A stretch of 64,000 nucleotides of DNA, taken from NCBI GenBank assembly GCA_013152385.1, contig JAADGL010000055.1:1-64000 (forward strand), read 5' to 3'. The translations under genes and the position numbers were made by a program. The stretch comes from Acidobacteriota bacterium (lineage in GTDB: Bacteria > Acidobacteriota > Holophagae > Thermotomaculales > Thermotomaculaceae). The stretch's first letter is position 1. Every line of letters starts with the position of its first letter. The notes below the pieces were generated by a model that saw only the letters and a program-made list of their open reading frames with translations, ran no database searches and had not been told where the DNA came from. Shown here piece after piece: positions 60,261 to 64,000 of the stretch.

Positions 60261-62383
60261 CAATCCTTCTTCAGCTGAACCGCACGGCTATTCAATACCT
60301 TGATTCCTATTCTATTAAATTTTACCACTATCCGGTTACCATTGACAACATTCAGTACAATTCCTTCACCGTAGGTATGATGGAAAACCCGGCTGCCTTT
60401 GTGAACCCCGGATTGAGTATCCGTTCTGTTCTTATTCAAATCATCCGATGTTCTGCCGGGGGAAGAATGGGATGCCGTGAGCAGTCCGGATTGTATGTTC
60501 GCCATTGCCGGGCGATTGACAGTCAGCAATTCCATTGGGATTTCCCGGATAAACCGGGACATTTTTTTTCGGTTCATTTCCCATTTCCATCCCCGTTCTC
60601 TGGAGAATGTCAGGTACAAATTCTGCTTGGCACGGGTAATGGCCACATACATCAGACGGCGTTCCTCCTCCAGTTCCCTGCTGGATCCCATTGTCCGCTG
60701 GTTGGGAAAGGTTCCTTCCTCCAGCCCGCACACAAAAACAGAATGGAATTCCAGCCCTTTGGCACAGTGGATTGTCATCAGATTAACCCTGTCGTCATCT
60801 TCAATTTCATCCGTGTCGGACAGGAGGGAGACATTGTCCAGAAACCCGTTCAGAGAGGGAGATTCTTCGACAGCGATGTAATCTCCTACCACTGTAATCA
60901 GTTCTGACAGGTTTTCCATGCGGGTTTCCGCTTCCAGTGCATCCTCTTCGGTTTTCAGCATTTCAATATATCCGATTCTTTCAATCAAATCCCGCAAAAA
61001 ATCCGGGTCAAACCGGTCTTTTCTTTTGCGGAAATCTTCAATGATATGATGTAATTCATCCAATTCCCGTTTTCTCGGAAACCGGTCCGGAAGATGTTCA
61101 ATAGCTGTGTACAGAACCGGGTTGACATTTTCCAGTTTTTCTATGGTTGCCGGCCCGATTTTTCGCCGGGGTACATTTACAATCCGTTGAAAAGAAAGGT
61201 TGTCTGAGGGATTCCGAATAACCCGCAGGTAGCCCAGAATGTCTTTAATTTCTTTTCGTTCGTAAAACTTGTATCCGCCGACAATTCTGTAGGGGATATT
61301 TCTTTTGCGAAAGGCATCTTCCATGGCCCGGGAGAGGTAGTTTGCCCGGTACAGCACGGCAATGGAGCGATACGCGATGCCCTGCTGATGTAGAGCGGAC
61401 ACCTGTTTTGCGATAAAATTTCCTTCTTCCCGGGGAAAGGGCGCTTCATACAATACAAAGTCTCCTTCCGTATGAATGTCGGAGCGGAGAACTTTGGGGT
61501 TTCTCATGGAATTATGAGAAATAACGGCATTTGCAATATCCAGAATTCGACTTGTTGACCTGTAGTTTTCTTCAAGTTTGATAATTCGGCAGTTTTCAAA
61601 GTCCCGGGGAAATTTCAGGATATTTTCGAAATCCGCTCCCCGCCACCCGTAGATGGACTGGTCTTCATCACCAACCGCACAGATATGGACAGTTTTGTCG
61701 GCAAGAAGCCGGATGAGACGGTACTGAATTGCATTGGTGTCCTGAAATTCATCCACCAGGATGTAGGGAAACCTTTCCTGATAGTGGGCGAGAATGCCGG
61801 GATTCTGCTCAAAAACCGCTACTGTGTTCAACAGAAGGTCGTCGAAATCCATCAAATCATTTTCCCGGAGAGCAGCGTCGTAGTGGTCCAGAATTTCATC
61901 AATACCGGGAAGCTGTTCCAGTTTCCTGTCACTGGCACTTTTGTTTTTTACGGAGGAAATCAGGGCCTGCACTTTTTTCGGAGCGTATTCTTTGCGGTTC
62001 TTTCTGCCACTTTCGGACAGAATCCGTTTAATCAGCGACAGTGCGTCAGCGGAGTCGCAGACAGAAAAATCATTGCTGTATCCCAGCATTACCGCTTCCC
62101 GCCTCAGAATTCTGAGGCAGAGGGAATGAAAAGTGGAAATGGTTGTGCCGATCTGCGGCCGGTCCAGCATCTCCATTGCCCGATGTTTCATTTCGCCTGC
62201 GGCTTTGTTGGTAAACGTCACGGCGAGAATCTGACTTTCCGGAACAAACTCTTCCCGGACAAGGTGAGTGATTTTACAGGTGATAACCCGTGTTTTTCCG
62301 CTTCCCGCGCCGGCAATGACCAGAAGCGGCCCTTTTGTGCAGGAAACAGCTTCCCGCTGGTCCCGGTTCAGTTTTACATTCAT
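60260..62383 (-). CDS. pcrA: UvrD/PcrA-type superfamily 1 DNA helicase
   Basis: 707 residues. 3'-5' helicase in excision repair and replication-fork maintenance. Motifs in order: AGAGSGKTRVIT (Walker A), TFTNKAAGEM, LVDEFQDTNAIQY, GDEDQSIYGWRGAD, NYRST, VNLMTIHCAKGLEF and MYVAITRAKQNLYL. The C-terminal Tudor-like region (HTYGEGIVLNVVNGNRIVVKF) that binds RNA polymerase in PcrA is present. The ATG at 62383 has GGAG nine bases upstream, better than an in-frame TTG at 62398. Confidence 0.95.
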   Translation of the reverse strand: MNVKLNRDQREAVSCTKGPLLVIAGAGSGKTRVITCKITHLVREEFVPESQILAVTFTNKAAGEMKHRAMEMLDRPQIGTTISTFHSLCLRILRREAVMLGYSNDFSVCDSADALSLIKRILSESGRKNRKEYAPKKVQALISSVKNKSASDRKLEQLPGIDEILDHYDAALRENDLMDFDDLLLNTVAVFEQNPGILAHYQERFPYILVDEFQDTNAIQYRLIRLLADKTVHICAVGDEDQSIYGWRGADFENILKFPRDFENCRIIKLEENYRSTSRILDIANAVISHNSMRNPKVLRSDIHTEGDFVLYEAPFPREEGNFIAKQVSALHQQGIAYRSIAVLYRANYLSRAMEDAFRKRNIPYRIVGGYKFYERKEIKDILGYLRVIRNPSDNLSFQRIVNVPRRKIGPATIEKLENVNPVLYTAIEHLPDRFPRKRELDELHHIIEDFRKRKDRFDPDFLRDLIERIGYIEMLKTEEDALEAETRMENLSELITVVGDYIAVEESPSLNGFLDNVSLLSDTDEIEDDDRVNLMTIHCAKGLEFHSVFVCGLEEGTFPNQRTMGSSRELEEERRLMYVAITRAKQNLYLTFSRERGWKWEMNRKKMSRFIREIPMELLTVNRPAMANIQSGLLTASHSSPGRTSDDLNKNRTDTQSGVHKGSRVFHHTYGEGIVLNVVNGNRIVVKFNRIGIKVLNSRAVQLKKD

Positions 62384-62426
62384 TTTTCTATTCTCCAAAA
62401 GGCGCAGGGGGCCGCCCCGCCCGGGG

Positions 62427-62993
62427 TCAATTCGTGTCTGTGTTTGTTTCCTGTCCGACGGTAAATTCTTTGTTTAAGTCAAAATAGTACCATTTCTCTG
62501 TGCCGTTGGGGAGCTGTTCCCGTCTTTCGGGAAAACCGTATTTCCGAAGAATTTTATAGCGCCGGGAAGATGGGTTCAATGCTTTCAGGACAATTTGAAG
62601 GTCACTCCACAGAGGATTGGTTTTCAATACCCGGTTTACAATAATTTCCGTTCCTTTTTTGACCTGTTTTGTGATATTTTCCGGTTCCGGGCGGAGGAAT
62701 TGGGCGAAATCAAACCCGTCTCCATGAAAATAAAGGTAGAATCGGTTAAAATAATGATCTACATTGAGGGAGAGTTGATAGAGGCCGTGGGCGTCTGTTT
62801 TTGTGCTGACGGTTTTGCTTTCCACTTCCTGATATTTCAGGTTCCGGAAATTGAAAACCACCCGCTTCATCACCAGATAAACCGGAGAGTCTGCAACGGG
62901 ATTTCCCGCCTCATCGGAAACATTCCCTTTTATTTCAATCGCCGTTGCGGAAATACTGACCAATAAAAAAATCAGAAGAACAGCTTGCTTCAT
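62427..62993 (-). CDS. Secreted protein with carboxypeptidase-regulatory-like domain
   Basis: 188 residues. Signal peptide MKQAVLLIFLLVSISATA, then a beta-sandwich typical of CarboxypepD_reg/transthyretin-like modules (IKGNVSDEAGNPVADSPVYL and TKTDAHGLYQLSL). The tail LRKYGFPERREQLPNGTEKW recalls the BamE/SmpA-type closing segment. Exported, role unknown. It overlaps the LolA-like gene by 4 bases. Confidence 0.75.
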   Translation of the reverse strand: MKQAVLLIFLLVSISATAIEIKGNVSDEAGNPVADSPVYLVMKRVVFNFRNLKYQEVESKTVSTKTDAHGLYQLSLNVDHYFNRFYLYFHGDGFDFAQFLRPEPENITKQVKKGTEIIVNRVLKTNPLWSDLQIVLKALNPSSRRYKILRKYGFPERREQLPNGTEKWYYFDLNKEFTVGQETNTDTN

Positions 62994-63547
62994 TTTACTC
63001 CCTCCGGATTAAAAAGTTGTGGCGACAGATGAATTCCGGCGCGGAAATCGGAAAACTTGTAGGTGATCACCTGGTCGCTTTCGTCAATAATTTCAATTTT
63101 TACCGGCCTTGAGCCGCTTTTATCCAGCGTTAGTTTCAACATGGTAAAGGGTGTGTCCGGTGCCTGTTTTCGCGGGACCAGGCGGTAGGTGAGGGGAGAG
63201 TCCGAGAGTTTTTTCATCACAAACGCTGTTTTAATTGCGTCCCGGTTAATCAGCAGCTGAAGAAAGGGATTGGATTTAATCTCATCCCATTTGAATACCA
63301 GCGGCTGGGCTTCCCCTTCGGAAAATTGATAGATGTTCCGGCAATCCCCGATGGTGATTCTTTTTTCGTTTGTTGTGTATTCAAAACGGAATTTACAGCC
63401 TTGAACCGACAGAATTCCGGAATCTGTGATTTCCGGAAACAGCGGGCTGACAGTTTTCTGTTCAAAATGGACCTGGAAACTGTCCAGCTTGATAAAGGAA
63501 GCGGGGAACTGCATCAGAAGGAACGGGAGTAAAAAAAGAATTTTCAT
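62990..63547 (-). CDS. LolA-like periplasmic protein
   Basis: 185 residues. Signal peptide-like start MKILFLLPFLLMQFPAS. The rest fits the LolA/LolB half-barrel: FQVHFEQKTVSPLFPEITDSG (cut as FQVHFEQKTVSPLF), a CKFRFEYTT strand, GDCRNIYQFSEGE and the C-terminal QVITYKFSDFRAGIHLSPQLF. LolA carries lipoproteins from inner to outer membrane. Sequence identity looks low, so the family call is by pattern. It overlaps genes on both sides. Confidence 0.7.
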   Translation of the reverse strand: MKILFLLPFLLMQFPASFIKLDSFQVHFEQKTVSPLFPEITDSGILSVQGCKFRFEYTTNEKRITIGDCRNIYQFSEGEAQPLVFKWDEIKSNPFLQLLINRDAIKTAFVMKKLSDSPLTYRLVPRKQAPDTPFTMLKLTLDKSGSRPVKIEIIDESDQVITYKFSDFRAGIHLSPQLFNPEGVK

Positions 63548-64000
63548 GACTCCAAATCAATTAACAGTTTCATCAGTGCCTTCCGGGTGCTGCCTTTTTT
63601 CTGCAGCTGAGTGGTAAATTGCTGCATGTCGATTACTTCTCCCGATTCGTCTTTGAATTCAATGATAATGTTGGCTTTGCTGATTTCTTTGAATTCTTCG
63701 GGTTTATAGGAAAACTTCATCTTTTTGATAAATGTCTGTTTGGATGGAACCAGCCCGTTCAGCAGTTCATCCACATCCATGGAAGTTTTGATTTTCTTTT
63801 TCTTTTTCGGTGCTGCCGGTTCATCCATCAGGTCATCCATTGTCAGTTGAGGAGCGTCATGGACAGGAGCCGGTTTCGGTTTTATTTCGGATTTTTCAGC
63901 TTCCAAGGTGACGGGATGAATCCCCGCACCGCTTTTGGAACTTTCCTGAAGGTAAGTGGCACTGACTTCCCGAATGGGGGGTTCCGTTTTTTCTGCGGCC
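63544..64000 (-). CDS. Partial gene, charged protein running off the right edge
   Basis: The frame is open from the stop near 63544 to the window end, about 152 codons; the true start lies beyond 64000. The visible part has a Pro/Glu/Lys-rich low-complexity linker (including KTEPPIREVSATYLQESSKS), a basic KKKKKIKTS patch, and a C-terminal domain of about 80 residues (MKFSYKPEEFKEISKANII and QFTTQLQKKGSTRKALM). No family recognised. An internal TTG at 63906 is not needed as a start. It overlaps the LolA-like gene by 4 bases and belongs to the same operon. Confidence 0.7.
   Translation of the reverse strand, partial: AAEKTEPPIREVSATYLQESSKSGAGIHPVTLEAEKSEIKPKPAPVHDAPQLTMDDLMDEPAAPKKKKKIKTSMDVDELLNGLVPSKQTFIKKMKFSYKPEEFKEISKANIIIEFKDESGEVIDMQQFTTQLQKKGSTRKALMKLLIDLES

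Overview
The window reads as a chromosomal segment of an anaerobic bacterium with a Gram-negative-type envelope. Evidence for anaerobiosis is a complete NADH-linked [FeFe]-hydrogenase operon, oxygen-sensitive class III ribonucleotide reductase with its activase, and several radical-SAM enzymes. A LolA-like protein, phosphatidylserine decarboxylase and a SPOR-domain protein point to a two-membrane envelope. There is no rRNA, tRNA, CRISPR array, transposase or prophage, and no taxonomic marker is decisive, so I do not name a phylum. Genes are tightly packed, often with ATGA-type overlaps. Housekeeping promoters close to TTGACA-N17-TATAAT recur.

Layout. 1-13.4 kb: end of an unknown gene, an AT-rich membrane protein, serS, upp, an MFS transporter, a HAD hydrolase, a reverse-strand glycosyltransferase/HNH pair, a sulfur-carrier/E1-like/aldo-keto reductase operon, a DUF1573 protein and an NfeD-slipin pair whose mRNA may be leaderless. 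13.4-24 kb: a DUF4388-like/SPOR/lipA/psd/exonuclease operon, a class I amidotransferase diverging from an FMN-binding protein, and a reverse-strand glycogen operon (GH57, galT-like, glgA). 24-31.8 kb: ArsR-type regulator, NuoE-like and NuoF-like subunits, HydA, HydG, aspartase-like lyase and HydF; hydE is not here. 31.8-40.4 kb: a hybrid sensor kinase with a substrate-binding-protein partner, nrdDG behind a CRP/FNR-type site and a perfect sigma-70 promoter, a HAD protein and a PHP phosphoesterase.

40.4-48.4 kb is the most unusual part. Two near-consensus sigma-54 promoters (40553 and 42085) drive two short transcription units. The first encodes a membrane-anchored homologue of glycine-cleavage H protein that has lost the lipoyl-lysine, then a small membrane protein and an 18-codon micro-ORF. 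The second encodes two more small membrane proteins. All three small proteins carry the same motif, VFAQDGGxPxKK, at the same distance from the N-terminus. These units are followed by a four-cluster ferredoxin and an NrfD-type quinone-reactive membrane protein, then by a sensor kinase whose extracytoplasmic domain has CxxCH and CxxxxCH motifs and an NtrC-type activator with a GAFTGA loop. The simplest reading is a redox-responsive, sigma-54-controlled membrane electron-transfer system with dedicated small subunits. I cannot match it to a described system.

48.7-64 kb: an HD-GYP protein, smpB, a ParB-like gene overlapping a spore-photoproduct-lyase-like gene, an FMN oxidoreductase, a kinase that may be leaderless, an overlapping nnr-tsaE-kinase-response regulator operon, and a reverse-strand operon with pcrA, a beta-lactamase-fold hydrolase, PilZ, a LolA-like protein and small genes running off the right edge.
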